Shown here: piece by piece, positions 1 through 9,443 of the stretch
Layout: the number at the start of each line of letters is the position of its first letter
Position numbering within the stretch: the first letter of the stretch is position 1
Assembly (NCBI RefSeq): GCF_013618475.1
Contig: NZ_JABJVN010000005.1
Coordinates: 251,203-315,202, forward strand
Length of the DNA: 64,000 nt
Direction of reading: 5' to 3'
DNA from: Saccharibacillus deserti
Lineage (GTDB): Bacteria; Bacillota; Bacilli; Paenibacillales; Paenibacillaceae
Made by a program: the position numbers and the translations under genes
Notes under the pieces: model-generated
Told to the model about the DNA's origin: nothing
The model's database searches: none
The model's input: only the letters and a program-made list of their open reading frames with translations

Positions 1-1605
1 GCTGCCCTGCATCGAATTTCCGAGGCTGCCCAGCACCGAAGCGAACGCCTGCGGGCTTTCTTCGCCGGCCCGTTCGATCGAACGCAGCGTGGCCGCTTCC
101 TCCGGAAGCGTGAACAAAGCGGACAGTTCGTCCGGTTTGAAGCGTTTCAGCATCACACGGCAGCGGAAGCGCTGAAGCGCCAGATCGGCGGCGCGTGCGG
201 CTTCCAGTGTCGAAGCCCGTTCCTCCGTATTCAGATCGGTAAAAGACAGCGAGACATCTTCCGGCAGCAGACGCCGAGTATCGGCTCCGTGCACGATTCG
301 GGGCAGCGCTTCCAGCAGTTGGGCTTCGTAAATGTAGCCGCCGTTGACGACGAGCAGCGACTGGGCCGAGGCGACGTGGCGGAGCTGGCGGTAATGATCC
401 AGCGAAGCCGTGTAGTGCAGGGTACGGCGTTCGTCGAGCAGTTCGCCGAGGGTCTTGTATCCGTATGTACTTTCGAATGGGAGCCAGCGGTAGATCATCC
501 GGTAAAATTCTTCGTCTTCCACAGCCAGGCTTTTCATGGAGAGGGCATGCAGGTCGATAATCCGGCGCAGCCGCTGCCGATCATTATCGCCCATGGCGAT
601 CAATTCGGCCCGAATCGACTGTCCCAGCTCGCCGCGTACCCGTTCAAGCTGTTCGTTCTCATAGAAATGTTCACGCGAAGCGGTCGGCTGAAGTTCGTCG
701 GTCCAGACCAGGCATTTGACGAAAAAAGCCCATTCCGGCAAAATATTGTCCGCCTGCTCGGAGATCAGCATCCGTTTCAGATAGACTTTATGCAGACGTT
801 TGGCGCTCAAATTGACGGCATGCGGCAGAATGTAGGCGATACCGCCGGTACGCCCGTTGGCCGTCCGCAGCGGAATGAAATCGCGGAAACGTTCGCCGAG
901 CATATCTTCTCCGAAGCGCAGGACTTCGTCCCGATGGGCGGAAGCCAGCTCCGGGCGTGCGATCCAGGCCGGCGGCTCGGGGTTGATCCGGCGTTCCCGG
1001 CCATTCTCGGACAGGCGGATCGGATAAGGCAGCAGGGCGCCGTAATGCAGCAGATCCATCTCTACCGTCTCGGCCTCGAAGTAGAGATCGGTCTCGGGTT
1101 TGCAGCGCAGGTAGACTTTGGTTCCGGGAATCAGCGAAGATTCCAGCTTGCGAATCGTATAGGTGCCGTCGGGCCGGCCGCGCCATTCGATAGAGGGGCC
1201 TCCTTTGGCCGACTGCGTGAGCATGACGATCTCGTCGCTGACCATGAAGCAGGAGAGCAGCCCAATCCCGAAGCGTCCGATGAACGAGGTTTCGCCGAGC
1301 AGCTCCGCTCCGTTTCGTTTGGAAGAATGTCCGATCATGGCCAGGAATTCGTGGACGTCTTCTTCGGTCAGTCCAACCCCGTTATCTTGGATCAGCAGGG
1401 TCGAATCTTCGCCGGAGCCGGCCAGTTCGACAAAGACTTCGCCGCGATGCACCGGGTCCAGATCCATCCGTGCGGTAATGGCGTCGGTGGCGTTTTGCAG
1501 CAGCTCCCGCAGGAAGACACGAGGACTGCTGTACAAGTGATTCGATAAAATGTCGATCATTCCGCTCAGGTTGACCTGGAAGCGGTACTCTTCGTGATCC
1601 GGCAT
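1..1605 (-). CDS. HSP90-family ATPase chaperone (3' end outside window)
   Basis: The minus-strand frame is open from an ATG at 1605 to the window edge, so at least 535 residues are present and the C-terminus is missing. The start is backed by AGGAGG seven bases upstream. The N-terminus has the GHKL ATPase signature of HSP90: LRELLQNATDAI, then an IQDNGVGL motif and a GRFGIGLLS motif, the ATP-binding elements of the N-terminal domain. It is clearly diverged from classical HtpG (for example SSPRVFLRELLQNATDA instead of SNKEIFLRELISNASDA), so it probably belongs to the HtpG-like group found in actinobacteria and Paenibacillaceae. Role: ATP-dependent cytosolic chaperone; clients unknown. It is a single gene in the part visible, with no CIRCE or CtsR site seen before it. 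Confidence 0.85.
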   Translation of the reverse strand, partial: MPDHEEYRFQVNLSGMIDILSNHLYSSPRVFLRELLQNATDAITARMDLDPVHRGEVFVELAGSGEDSTLLIQDNGVGLTEEDVHEFLAMIGHSSKRNGAELLGETSFIGRFGIGLLSCFMVSDEIVMLTQSAKGGPSIEWRGRPDGTYTIRKLESSLIPGTKVYLRCKPETDLYFEAETVEMDLLHYGALLPYPIRLSENGRERRINPEPPAWIARPELASAHRDEVLRFGEDMLGERFRDFIPLRTANGRTGGIAYILPHAVNLSAKRLHKVYLKRMLISEQADNILPEWAFFVKCLVWTDELQPTASREHFYENEQLERVRGELGQSIRAELIAMGDNDRQRLRRIIDLHALSMKSLAVEDEEFYRMIYRWLPFESTYGYKTLGELLDERRTLHYTASLDHYRQLRHVASAQSLLVVNGGYIYEAQLLEALPRIVHGADTRRLLPEDVSLSFTDLNTEERASTLEAARAADLALQRFRCRVMLKRFKPDELSALFTLPEEAATLRSIERAGEESPQAFASVLGSLGNSMQGS

Positions 1606-1712
1606 CGTTTGACCTCCTCTTATATGTATAACGGAAAAAAGTCTTGCCTCCATTTTAGCCGTCTTTGTCTCCGTTTCCAAATCCGAATTTCGTTTCGGGA
1701 TTTTCGGCATGC

Positions 1713-1753
1713 AAAAAGGCGTCCCGCCTATCCGTTGATAGGGGAGACGCCTT
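1713..1753 (-). terminator. Rho-independent terminator after pdp
   Basis: Read on the minus strand, GGCGTC (1751-1746) pairs with GACGCC (1723-1718), with further pairing of CCTATC and GATAGG inside, followed by a T run (1717-1713). It ends the deo operon. Confidence 0.8.
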
Positions 1754-1784
1754 GACGTTTCGGCTCCTAGGCGATTGTAGTCGA

Positions 1785-3086
1785 TTATTCCGTAATCGTA
1801 CCGTAAATCAGCGTAGGCGCCTGGGCGCTGTCCGCGATAGAGATCGCCGCGAGGATTTTCTCTTTCACGTTGGCCACGTCTTCGCTGTTCGCGTGAATGG
1901 TCACGAGCGATTCGCCTTCCTGCACGGCTTCGCCGACTTTTTTGTTCAGCATCAGGCCGACCGCAAGATCGATTTCCGATTCTTTGGTTGCACGGCCCGC
2001 ACCCAGCCACATGGCGGCTACGCCGATTTCGTCGGCAATGATCTCGGAGACGACACCGCTGCGCGGAGCCGGAACTTCAATCTTGTAGGCGGCCTGCGGC
2101 AGACGTTCCGGATGATCCACAACCGAAGCGTCGCCGCCTTGGTTCGCGAGGAAATCGCGGAACTTGTCGAGCGCTTTGCCGTTCGCAATCACTTCGCGCA
2201 GCTTATTCTCCGCATCTTCGAGCGAAGAGGCTTTGCCGGCGAGGAAGACCATTTGGCTGCCGAGTGCCATACACAGGTCTTCGAGGTCTTTCGGCCCGTG
2301 GCCTTTGAGCGTATCGATCGCTTCCTGCACTTCCAGGGCGTTGCCGATTGCGGCGCCGAGCGGCTGGCTCATGTCGGAAATGACGGCCATCGTTTTGCGG
2401 CCGACTTTGTTGCCGATACCCACCATGGCGTGTGCGAGATTATGCGCGTCCGCCTCGGTCTTCATGAATGCGCCTGCGCCGGTCTTGACGTCAAGCACGA
2501 TCGCGTCCGCGCCGGCTGCGATCTTCTTGCTCATGATCGAGCTTGCGATCATCGGGATCGAATCGACCGTTGCCGTCACGTCGCGCAGCGCATAGAGCTT
2601 TTTGTCGGCCGGCGTCAGGTTGCCGCTTTGGCCGATGACGGCGATCTTGTGCTCGTTGACGAGCTTCACGAACTCTTCGTTCGTGATCTCGACGTGAAAG
2701 CCGGCTACGGCTTCCAATTTGTCGACCGTACCGCCCGTGTGGCCGAGGCCGCGACCGGACATTTTAGCGACCGGGACGTCAAGCGCCGCAACGAGCGGAG
2801 CGAGTACCAGTGTCGTCGTATCGCCGACGCCGCCTGTGGAATGCTTGTCGACCTTGACGCCTTCGATCGCCGACAGGTCGATCGTGTCGCCGGAGTTGAC
2901 CATCGCCATCGTCAGGTCGGCCCGTTCGCGCTGCGTCATGTCTTTGAAGAAGACCGCCATGGCGAATGCGCTTACTTGATAATCCGGAATATCTCCCTTG
3001 GTGTAGCCTTCGATAATGAAGTTGATTTCCTCTGTCGTCAGTTCTTTGCCGTCACGTTTTTTCTCGATCAAGTCTACCATTCTCAT
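1785..3086 (-). CDS. pdp: Pyrimidine-nucleoside phosphorylase
   Basis: 433 residues, the usual length for the Firmicute enzyme. It phosphorolyses uridine, deoxyuridine and thymidine to the free base and (deoxy)ribose-1-phosphate in the cytosol. The N-terminal helical domain ([12 protein letters not shown]) is followed by the phosphate-binding signature [15 protein letters not shown] near residues 79-93 and the [11 protein letters not shown] loop, diagnostic for the thymidine/pyrimidine phosphorylase family. The C-terminal alpha/beta domain is complete. It is the last gene of the deoC-cdd-nupC-deoB-deoD-pdp run and precedes the terminator at 1713-1753. Its product ribose-1-P or deoxyribose-1-P is the substrate of DeoB. 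Confidence 0.96.
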   Translation of the reverse strand: MRMVDLIEKKRDGKELTTEEINFIIEGYTKGDIPDYQVSAFAMAVFFKDMTQRERADLTMAMVNSGDTIDLSAIEGVKVDKHSTGGVGDTTTLVLAPLVAALDVPVAKMSGRGLGHTGGTVDKLEAVAGFHVEITNEEFVKLVNEHKIAVIGQSGNLTPADKKLYALRDVTATVDSIPMIASSIMSKKIAAGADAIVLDVKTGAGAFMKTEADAHNLAHAMVGIGNKVGRKTMAVISDMSQPLGAAIGNALEVQEAIDTLKGHGPKDLEDLCMALGSQMVFLAGKASSLEDAENKLREVIANGKALDKFRDFLANQGGDASVVDHPERLPQAAYKIEVPAPRSGVVSEIIADEIGVAAMWLGAGRATKESEIDLAVGLMLNKKVGEAVQEGESLVTIHANSEDVANVKEKILAAISIADSAQAPTLIYGTITE

Positions 3087-3162
3087 CTTTGTCTGCCTCG
3101 CTTTCGTAAAATGGATCCGGCCGTATTTCGCGCACTGGGCGAATCCGGCCGGCCGATGTCTA

Positions 3163-3870
3163 TTACAGGGTCAGAGCCGTCTCCAATGCCACTTCCATCA
3201 TGTCGTTAAACGTCGATTGACGCTCGGCCGACGTTGTTTCTTCGCCGGTCAGCAGATGGTCGCTTACGGTCAGGATGGTCAGGGCGTTCACGCCGAATTT
3301 CGCCGCCAGCGAGTACAGCGCCGTCGTTTCCATTTCGACGCCGAGTACGCCGTACTCCATCAGTTTGGTCGTAACCGTCTTGTCGTCGCGATAGAAGATG
3401 TCGGAGCTGAGAATGTTGCCGACATGCACATTCAGTCCTTTGTCCACGGCGCGCTCGTACGCTTCTTTCAGCAAACCGAAGCTTGCGATCGGAGCGAAGT
3501 CGAAGCCCGGGAACGTATTGCGGTTCATGCTGGAATCCGTACACGCGGCCTGCGCCAGGATAACGTCGCGGACACGTACGCTTTCCTGCATGCCGCCGCA
3601 GGTGCCGACACGGATCAGGTTCTTCACGCCGTATTCGCTGATCAGCTCATTGGCGTAGATCGCGAACGACGGGATCCCCATCCCGGAGCCCTGAACGGAA
3701 ACGCGACGGCCTTTGTATGTGCCGGTAAAACCGAGCATGCCGCGGACCTGGTTGTAGCAGACGACGTCTTCGAGATACGTGTCGGCGATAAATTTGGCTC
3801 TCAGCGGATCGCCGGGGAGCAGGATCGTTTCGGCGATGTCGCCGACTTTGGCTTCGATATGAACACTCAT
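3163..3870 (-). CDS. deoD: Purine-nucleoside phosphorylase, DeoD type
   Basis: 235 residues, typical for the hexameric bacterial DeoD class. It splits purine (deoxy)nucleosides with phosphate to base plus (deoxy)ribose-1-phosphate. Visible motifs: [14 protein letters not shown] near the N-terminus (phosphate binding), [16 protein letters not shown], the RVGTCGG phosphate loop, the [10 protein letters not shown] ribose-binding segment, and a late SDHL segment whose Asp is the general acid. The ATG at 3870 has GGAGG ten bases upstream. It lies between deoB and pdp in the same direction; a 190-base gap to deoB contains the stem-loop at 3907-3955. Confidence 0.96.
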   Translation of the reverse strand: MSVHIEAKVGDIAETILLPGDPLRAKFIADTYLEDVVCYNQVRGMLGFTGTYKGRRVSVQGSGMGIPSFAIYANELISEYGVKNLIRVGTCGGMQESVRVRDVILAQAACTDSSMNRNTFPGFDFAPIASFGLLKEAYERAVDKGLNVHVGNILSSDIFYRDDKTVTTKLMEYGVLGVEMETTALYSLAAKFGVNALTILTVSDHLLTGEETTSAERQSTFNDMMEVALETALTL

Positions 3871-3906
3871 TGGGTGAAAACCTCCGTTTATGGTGTGAGG
3901 CGCTGC

Positions 3907-3955
3907 GAATGGGATAGGCCTGCGGACGCTTCGCTTCTCCGGCTCTATCCCATTC
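3907..3955 (-). other. Stem-loop between deoB and deoD
   Basis: Eleven-base perfect inverted repeat: GAATGGGATAG at 3907-3917 pairs with CTATCCCATTC at 3945-3955. No T run follows, so it is more likely an mRNA processing or stability element than a terminator. Confidence 0.5.
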
Positions 3956-4062
3956 TCCGCTGATACGAGGTGTAAAAGCAGGTTTTCGCAGCCGCCTTGC
4001 TTTTTTTGATGACAGGAAGATCCTGTTTGTTTCGTTCAGAAAACGTCCGGGACGAAGCGGGC

Positions 4063-5244
4063 TTACTTCAAATCGCCCAGGAAGCTGGTGCCGTATTCCG
4101 GCATCTTGACGCCGAAGTTCTCGGCGACGGTAGCGGCAATGTCGGCAAAAGTGGTGCGCACGGGCAGTTTGGTGCCTCCGCTTGCGAAGCTCGGCGAGTA
4201 GGCGAGCAGCGGGACGTATTCGCGTGTATGGTCGGTGCCGCGGTACGTCGGGTCGTTGCCGTGGTCGGCGGTGATGAGCAGCAGATCGTCGCCGGTCATT
4301 TTGGCGAAGACTTCCGGCAGACGGGCATCGTATTCTTCGAGCGCCTGCCCGTAACCCTGCGGATCGCGGCGGTGGCCGAACATGGCGTCGAAATCGACGA
4401 GGTTCAGGAAGCTGAGTCCGTGGAACGGCTTGCCCATTTCTTCGACCAGCTTGTCCATGCCGTCCATATTGGATACGGTGCGAACGGATTTGGTGACGCC
4501 TTCGCCGTCGTAAATATCGGCGATTTTGCCAAGGGCGATCACGTCGAAGCCGCCGTCTTGCAGTTCGTTCATGGTCGTGCGGCCGAAAGGTTTCAGCGCG
4601 TAGTCGTGACGGCCGGAGGTACGTTTGAATGCTCCCGGTTCGCCGATGAACGGACGGGCGATGATGCGTCCGAGCATGTAGGGATCTTCAAGCGTGATTT
4701 CGCGGCAGAACTCGCAAATTTCATACAGTTCCTTGAGCGGAACGATATCTTCGTGCGCAGCGACCTGGAGAACGGAGTCGGCCGATGTGTAAACGATCAG
4801 CGCGCCGGTTTTCATGTGTTCCTCGCCGAGTTCGTCGAGAATCTCCGTGCCGCTGGCCGGTTTGTTGCCGATCACTTTGCGTCCGGTTTTCTTTTCGATC
4901 CGCTGAATCAGCTCGTCCGGGAAGCCGTCCGGGAATACGCGGAACGGCGTATCGATATACAGGCCCATGATTTCCCAGTGTCCGGTCATCGTGTCTTTGC
5001 CCCGGGAAGCTTCCTGCATTTTGGTGTGGTAGGCGAGAGGGCGGTCCGCTTTGGCTACCCCCTGGACTTCCTCGATGTTGGACAGGCCGAGTTTGGCCAT
5101 GTTCGGCATGTTCAGTCCGCCCATTTCGCGGGCAATATGGCCGAAAGTGTCGACTCCGAAATCGTCGAACTCCGCGGCATCCGGCGCTTCGCCGATACCG
5201 ACCGAGTCCATCACGATCAGGTGAATGCGTTTGAATGTAGACAT
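4063..5244 (-). CDS. deoB: Phosphopentomutase
   Basis: 393 residues, matching bacterial DeoB. It interconverts ribose-1-P/ribose-5-P and deoxyribose-1-P/deoxyribose-5-P and uses two metal ions like alkaline phosphatases. Motifs: [14 protein letters not shown] at the N-terminus (first metal-binding Asp), [20 protein letters not shown] in the cap-following part, and [22 protein letters not shown] near the C-terminus (metal-binding Asp-His plus His). The ATG at 5244 follows AAAGGAG. It links the two phosphorylases of the operon to deoC, which consumes deoxyribose-5-P. Confidence 0.97.
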   Translation of the reverse strand: MSTFKRIHLIVMDSVGIGEAPDAAEFDDFGVDTFGHIAREMGGLNMPNMAKLGLSNIEEVQGVAKADRPLAYHTKMQEASRGKDTMTGHWEIMGLYIDTPFRVFPDGFPDELIQRIEKKTGRKVIGNKPASGTEILDELGEEHMKTGALIVYTSADSVLQVAAHEDIVPLKELYEICEFCREITLEDPYMLGRIIARPFIGEPGAFKRTSGRHDYALKPFGRTTMNELQDGGFDVIALGKIADIYDGEGVTKSVRTVSNMDGMDKLVEEMGKPFHGLSFLNLVDFDAMFGHRRDPQGYGQALEEYDARLPEVFAKMTGDDLLLITADHGNDPTYRGTDHTREYVPLLAYSPSFASGGTKLPVRTTFADIAATVAENFGVKMPEYGTSFLGDLK

Positions 5245-5287
5245 GGTTTATGCTCCTTTCGAAAAATCCTATTTTACACCTTAAGCG

Positions 5288-6490
5288 TTAAATGAACAAT
5301 CCGACGATGATGGCCGAGAGCATGCTGACGAGCGTCGCGCCGTACAGCAGTTTGAGTCCGAATCTTGCGACAACGTTACCCTGTTTCTCGTGCAGCCCTT
5401 TGACCGCGCCGGCGATGATGCCGATCGAGGAGAAGTTGGCGAACGAGACGAGGAAGACAGATACGATACCGATCGTCCGATCGCTCAGGCTTCCGGCTTC
5501 GATCAATGCTTTCAACTCGAACATGGCGGTGAATTCGTTGGTCATCAATTTGGTTGCCATGATGCTGCCGGCGGTAACGGCTTCGTTCCAGGGAATACCC
5601 ATGACAAAAGCGAACGGCGAGAAGACGTAGCCAAGCATTTCCTGGAACGAGATGCCGAAGATCGCGGCGAAAATGCCGTTCAGCATAGCGATCAGGGCGA
5701 CGAAACCGATCAGCATGGCGGCCACGACGATCGCAACCTTGAAGCCGTCCATAATGTATTCGCCGAGCATTTCGAAGAACGACTGCTTTTCTTCTTCCTG
5801 CACTTCCAGTATATCTTCTTCCGGCGTCACTTTATAAGGATTAATGATCGAAGCGATGATAAATCCGCCGAACAGGTTGAGCACGAGCGCAGTGACGACA
5901 TATTTGGGCGGAATCAGACCCATATAGGCGCCGACGATCGACATGGAGACCGTGGACATGGCCGATGCGCACAGCGTGTACAGCCGGTGTTTCGGCAGCA
6001 GGCCGATCTGTTTTTTGACGGAAATGAACACTTCGGATTGACCGAGAATAGCCGATGCGACGGCGTTGTACGATTCCAGCTTGCCCATGCCGTTGATCTT
6101 GCTCAGTACGAGCCCGATGTAGCGGATGATAAACGGAAGAATGCGCAGGTATTGGAGAATACCGATAAGCGCCGAGATGAAGACGATCGGCATCAGGACG
6201 TCCAGGAAAAAGACGGTTGCCGGGCCATCCGGGGTCTCGTTCCTTGTCAGGCCGCCGAACACGAAGCCGATACCGGCTTTGGCGTACCCGAGCAGATGCT
6301 CGAACGTATTGGAAAATGCGGTAATTAAAGTGGTACCCAGTACGGTGTTGAGCAGCAGGAACGCCAGCAGCGCCTGCAGCACCACCATGACGATCAATGG
6401 ACGGTAACGAATCTTTTTTCGGCCGTTGCTGGCCACGAAGGCAAGAGCGAATACGACAACCAAACCGAGCAGAGCGATAAGAATATGCAT
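5288..6490 (-). CDS. nupC: NupC-family concentrative nucleoside transporter
   Basis: 400 residues from the ATG at 6490, chosen because GGGAG precedes it and the hydrophobic N-terminus [18 protein letters not shown] fits the family; an upstream ATG at 6592 would add 34 unlikely residues. NupC/CNT proteins are inner-membrane nucleoside:cation symporters with two re-entrant hairpins. Seen here: [13 protein letters not shown] (the conserved QSE motif of hairpin 1), [14 protein letters not shown], an acidic cytoplasmic stretch ([13 protein letters not shown]) and the late [18 protein letters not shown] segments that line the substrate site. It supplies nucleosides to the other operon products. Confidence 0.93.
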   Translation of the reverse strand: MHILIALLGLVVVFALAFVASNGRKKIRYRPLIVMVVLQALLAFLLLNTVLGTTLITAFSNTFEHLLGYAKAGIGFVFGGLTRNETPDGPATVFFLDVLMPIVFISALIGILQYLRILPFIIRYIGLVLSKINGMGKLESYNAVASAILGQSEVFISVKKQIGLLPKHRLYTLCASAMSTVSMSIVGAYMGLIPPKYVVTALVLNLFGGFIIASIINPYKVTPEEDILEVQEEEKQSFFEMLGEYIMDGFKVAIVVAAMLIGFVALIAMLNGIFAAIFGISFQEMLGYVFSPFAFVMGIPWNEAVTAGSIMATKLMTNEFTAMFELKALIEAGSLSDRTIGIVSVFLVSFANFSSIGIIAGAVKGLHEKQGNVVARFGLKLLYGATLVSMLSAIIVGLFI

Positions 6491-6693
6491 GAGCGGATAT
6501 CTCCCGGAAGTTATTTGGTAAGCAAAAAAAGCGGCGTTGACGGATAAGCAGGCAGGTGCCGGACTCCGAAAGCAAAAAGCGTACGGCCTCATCGGGCGTG
6601 ACTTTCTTTATGAGAAGGGAGCGGCTGCCGACGGCGGAAAATGATTGAAGCGGTTACAAAAACAGAGAAGAGGGAAACGAAAGCGAAAAGGTT

Positions 6694-6732
6694 GGACGTT
6701 TCCTCCGCTGCCGGGCAGAAGCGGAAACGTCC
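6694..6732 (-). other. Stem-loop between cdd and nupC
   Basis: GGACGTTTCC at 6694-6703 pairs with GGAAACGTCC at 6723-6732, and the stem extends with one bulge. On the minus strand only a weak T-rich stretch follows, so it may be a partial attenuator or a processing site inside the deo operon. Confidence 0.45.
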
Positions 6733-6742
6733 GTCGACCGTT

Positions 6743-7153
6743 CTATTTCGTCTTGTCCATATCTTTGGCCTGGAAGTATCCCGGAAGCAGGCGATCCATC
6801 GTCCATTCCTCGGTACTGCCGTGAAGATTCGTCAGGTAGATACGCGTATTCTCGTCGGCAAACTCCGCAATCACCTGGCGGCAGGCGCCGCACGGCGAGA
6901 CCGGCCCTTCCGTATCCGCTACGACCGCGATCGCTTCGATACGGCGGATGCCTTCGGAGGCGGCTTTGAAAATGGCGGTGCGTTCGGCGCAGTTCGTCAG
7001 GCCAAACGAAGCGTTCTCGATATTGCAGCCGGAATAAATGGTGCCGCCGGCCAACAGCGCGGCGCCGACTTCAAAATGGGAATAAGGGACGTAAGCGGAC
7101 GACCGGGCTTCGATCGCGGCTTCGATAAGACGGTCTTTCATGGGATGGCTCAT
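6743..7153 (-). CDS. cdd: Cytidine deaminase
   Basis: 136 residues, the tetrameric small type. It converts cytidine and deoxycytidine to uridine and deoxyuridine, which Pdp can then split. The zinc site is fully visible: CAERTAIFKA (Cys ligand plus catalytic Glu) and PCGACRQVI (two Cys ligands). YVPYSHFEVGAALL near residue 20 and GCNIENASFG form the nucleoside pocket. The ATG at 7153 follows AGGAGG. It lies between deoC and nupC on the same strand. Confidence 0.97.
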   Translation of the reverse strand: MSHPMKDRLIEAAIEARSSAYVPYSHFEVGAALLAGGTIYSGCNIENASFGLTNCAERTAIFKAASEGIRRIEAIAVVADTEGPVSPCGACRQVIAEFADENTRIYLTNLHGSTEEWTMDRLLPGYFQAKDMDKTK

Positions 7154-7276
7154 CTGGGAAGACCTCCTGGGATCAAGTATTCGAAATAAGGGACGAAACG
7201 CTTACATTCGTTCGCAAAACGAATTCGAAGCATCGACCCCGCCCGATGGACGGGGGCCGGCTTCGATCCGCTTCGA

Positions 7277-7942
7277 TCAATACGAAGAGTCGGACTGGCC
7301 GCCCTGCATAATCTTCACGCCGGAGCTTGCTCCGATGCGCGTCGCGCCGGCTTGAATCATCGCTTCCATGTCTTCGCGGCTGCGAACGCCGCCCGAAGCT
7401 TTGACGCCGATATCGGGACCGACGGTTTTGCGCATCAAGGCGACATCTTCAGGCGTTGCTCCGCCCGTGGAGAAGCCGGTGGACGTTTTCACGAAGTCGG
7501 CTCCCGCGCGAACGGACATTTCGCAGGCGAGGACTTTTTCTTCGTCGGTCAGCAGGCAGGTCTCGATGATGACTTTGACGAGAGCTTTGCCCGAAGCGGC
7601 TTCCACAACGGCGCGGATATCGCGCTCGGCCAATTCGGTGTTGCCGCTTTTCAAGGCGCCGATGTTGAGAACCATATCGATTTCTCCGGCTCCTTTTTCG
7701 ATCGCGTCGCGGGTCTCGAACGCTTTGGTCTCCGGCGTGGACGCTCCCAGCGGAAAGCCGATGACGGTGCAGACTTTCACTTCGGTACCGTTCAGGCGTT
7801 CGGCCGAGTAGGCCACCCAAGTCGGATTAACGCAGACGGAAGCAAATTTGTAGGTCTTCGCTTCCTCGATCAGCTTGGCGACTTCCGTTTCCGCAGCGTC
7901 GGCGCGCAGAAGCGTATGGTCGATCATGGATGCAAGATTCAT
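7277..7942 (-). CDS. deoC: Deoxyribose-phosphate aldolase
   Basis: 221 residues from the ATG at 7942, preferred over the longer frame (7981) because AAGGAGAG stands just upstream and [15 protein letters not shown] is the usual N-terminus. It cleaves 2-deoxyribose-5-phosphate to glyceraldehyde-3-P and acetaldehyde. TIM-barrel class I aldolase motifs are present: [20 protein letters not shown] (first Lys of the site), [13 protein letters not shown] (Schiff-base Lys) and VKASGGVRS (proton-relay Lys). First gene of the operon, directly behind the DeoR operator; removing deoxyribose-5-P would also switch off induction. Confidence 0.97.
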   Translation of the reverse strand: MNLASMIDHTLLRADAAETEVAKLIEEAKTYKFASVCVNPTWVAYSAERLNGTEVKVCTVIGFPLGASTPETKAFETRDAIEKGAGEIDMVLNIGALKSGNTELAERDIRAVVEAASGKALVKVIIETCLLTDEEKVLACEMSVRAGADFVKTSTGFSTGGATPEDVALMRKTVGPDIGVKASGGVRSREDMEAMIQAGATRIGASSGVKIMQGGQSDSSY

Positions 7943-7976
7943 CGTGGATCTCTCCTTCGAATTCGGATTTATTCTT

Positions 7977-8029
7977 ATCATACCATCTTCGTGAACAAAT
8001 GCAAAAGGTTACATGAAATTTTGTTCAAG
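7977..8029 (-). promoter_or_regulatory. deo operon promoter with DeoR-type operator
   Basis: Minus-strand reading: an operator-like palindrome TTGAACAAAATTTCATG (8028-8012), then -35 TTTGCA (8005-8000), a 17-base spacer and -10 TATGAT (7982-7977). A second half-site-like TTTGTTCA lies between -35 and -10. The Bacillus subtilis DeoR operator, as I remember it, is a palindrome close to ATTGAACAAAATTTCAAT at about -60 to -43 with a half-site repeat between -35 and -10; sequence and placement here agree. Loss of repression by deoxyribose-5-phosphate is inferred from that system. Confidence 0.8.
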
Positions 8030-8101
8030 AAAATAAAAAGGCGGTATTCGAAGAGGGATACGGCAGCCGTGAAGAACGCAGATCCATACCCGCAGACGCA
8101 A

Positions 8102-8153
8102 ACCGCCCGCCTGCTTTCCTCTGTTCGTAGAGGAAAGCGGGCGGGCGGTTTTT
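8102..8153. terminator. Long GC-rich hairpin between the TIM-barrel gene and the deo operon
   Basis: A 21-base stem (8102-8122 with 8129-8149, one mismatch) and a six-base loop. The T run is better on the plus strand (TTTTT from 8149) than on the minus (TTT), but the gene reading into it is on the minus strand (8226-9218). It probably insulates the deo promoter from upstream transcription. Confidence 0.7.
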
Positions 8154-8225
8154 GGCTGTAGATCCCTTAAAACCTGCAGTCCAAAGGGATGAGGCACAGC
8201 GGGCGGGACCGATGGGCCGAATACG

Positions 8226-9218
8226 TTATTTGCCTGCAGCGGCCGATTTTCGGGCGGCGGGCCGCACGGCTTTCGACGCTGCCGCAGCCGTACCGCCGGC
8301 AGTCAGCGAAGAAGATCTGCGGGAAGCGGCGGCAGCCGTCTTCTCCCGGAGTTTCTTCCAGCCTTCGTAATCGTGTACGGCAAAGCCGGCGAACGCCGGA
8401 CTTTTCCCGAGAAGGGTTCGGACTTCTTCAAGCTGGGCGTTCATAAACGAGGAACCTTCTTCGTAGAAAGTGACTTTGGGCGTTTCCGAAGAAGGATTCG
8501 TTTCCACCGCGATCCGTACCGGTTTGCCCAGTTTTGCGGCTTCCGCCAGTTCGTTTCGCGCCGCATCGGCGATCCGCTCCGCGGAATCGCGATAAGCCAT
8601 GATCGTTACGCCGTCGAACCGGCCGATCAGCCAGGCGCTTAACGTGCCCGGCTCGCCGGGCATGGCATGTTCGTCGAACCAAAAAGGAATATCGGCTTCG
8701 ACGTTCAGACCCAGCCGGTCGGCGCCCGACAATAAAGCTGCAATGCTGTCTTTCCAGGATCGCAGGAGAGCCTCTTGTCCGCTTGTCCATTCCGGAAGCA
8801 GGTAAGGCTCCACGTCGACATGGATTCCGGCGAACCGTTCCTCGGCCGAAGCCCCGGACTGATAAGTGGACAGCCAATCGATAAAAGCTTTCGGCAGATG
8901 GCGTTCAAGTGCCCAGCGGGGCGCCCCGTCCAGTGCGTATACGCGGACCTGTTGCGCCGAAGCGCGGCGGATAAACGACGCGTAGTCCGCGGGATTCATA
9001 TCCGGGTCGATCTGCAGATACAGGGTATCGATGTCGTTTGCCGCCGCGAAACGCAGCAGATCGCCGGACGAGGAACGCAGCAGCCAGGGGTTCCAGACCC
9101 AGGTCGAGAATCCGCCCGGCTCGCGCGAATAGGCGCTGCCGGCTCCCGTCAAACCGGAAGACCAGGCCAGCAGCAGACAAAAAACGAGGCAGCGGGAAAT
9201 GACGGGATGAGTCTTCAT
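8226..9218 (-). CDS. Secreted TIM-barrel-like protein, possible glycosidase-type
   Basis: 330 residues from the ATG at 9218 (GAAAGGTG upstream), chosen because a signal peptide follows at once: MKTHP, a hydrophobic core CLVFCLLLAW, then an Ala-rich cleavage region. The mature part begins FSTWVWNPWLL and carries beta-strand-like segments IDTLYLQIDPDMN, FAGIHVDVEPYLLPEW, LGLNVEADIPFW, FDGVTIMAYRD and VRIAVETNPS. The acidic residues at strand ends (HVDVEP, NVEADIPFWFDE) are arranged as in glycosidase-like TIM barrels of unknown substrate. The C-terminus is Ala/Lys/Arg-rich low-complexity sequence. No close family is recognised; a cell-surface role is inferred from the signal peptide. Confidence 0.65.
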   Translation of the reverse strand: MKTHPVISRCLVFCLLLAWSSGLTGAGSAYSREPGGFSTWVWNPWLLRSSSGDLLRFAAANDIDTLYLQIDPDMNPADYASFIRRASAQQVRVYALDGAPRWALERHLPKAFIDWLSTYQSGASAEERFAGIHVDVEPYLLPEWTSGQEALLRSWKDSIAALLSGADRLGLNVEADIPFWFDEHAMPGEPGTLSAWLIGRFDGVTIMAYRDSAERIADAARNELAEAAKLGKPVRIAVETNPSSETPKVTFYEEGSSFMNAQLEEVRTLLGKSPAFAGFAVHDYEGWKKLREKTAAAASRRSSSLTAGGTAAAASKAVRPAARKSAAAGK

Positions 9219-9284
9219 GGGGGTTCCGCACCTTTCAGGTTGTCCGTGAATCGGGAGAGTGCTGCGCGAAAAGGCTTCGCGTTC

Positions 9285-9416
9285 TAGTACCTTGCCAACT
9301 CTTAATCCGAGGTTTACGTTTTCCTGAAACAACAATTCCGTCGGAGACTTCGTACCCGCTTCAGGTACGAAATCTCAGGGGAACGCAACCTCACCTTTAG
9401 CGTTGACAAGGTTCTA
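9285..9416. repeat. Palindromic repeat element, copy 1
   Basis: Ends are an imperfect terminal inverted repeat: TAGTACCTTGCCAAC on the left and GTTGACAAGGTTCTA on the right (13 of 15 pair). Inside, AGGTTTACGTT on the left matches AACGCAACCTCACCTT on the right, and a central hairpin is built around CGTACC-CGCTTCAG-GTACG. A second copy of the same design lies at 54628-54737. It sits in the intergenic space between deoR and the secreted protein gene. It could be a MITE-like element or a structured RNA. Confidence 0.75.
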
Positions 9417-9443
9417 CCTATATCGGCAGATTGGCGGGCAAAT

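Noticed and set aside
9285-9416. The palindromic element as a T-box or lysine riboswitch on the minus strand (AAAGGTGAGGTTGCG looked like an L-box start)
   Set aside because: Only a dozen bases are reminiscent; the two copies precede unrelated genes in different orientations and have terminal inverted repeats, which fits a repeat element better.
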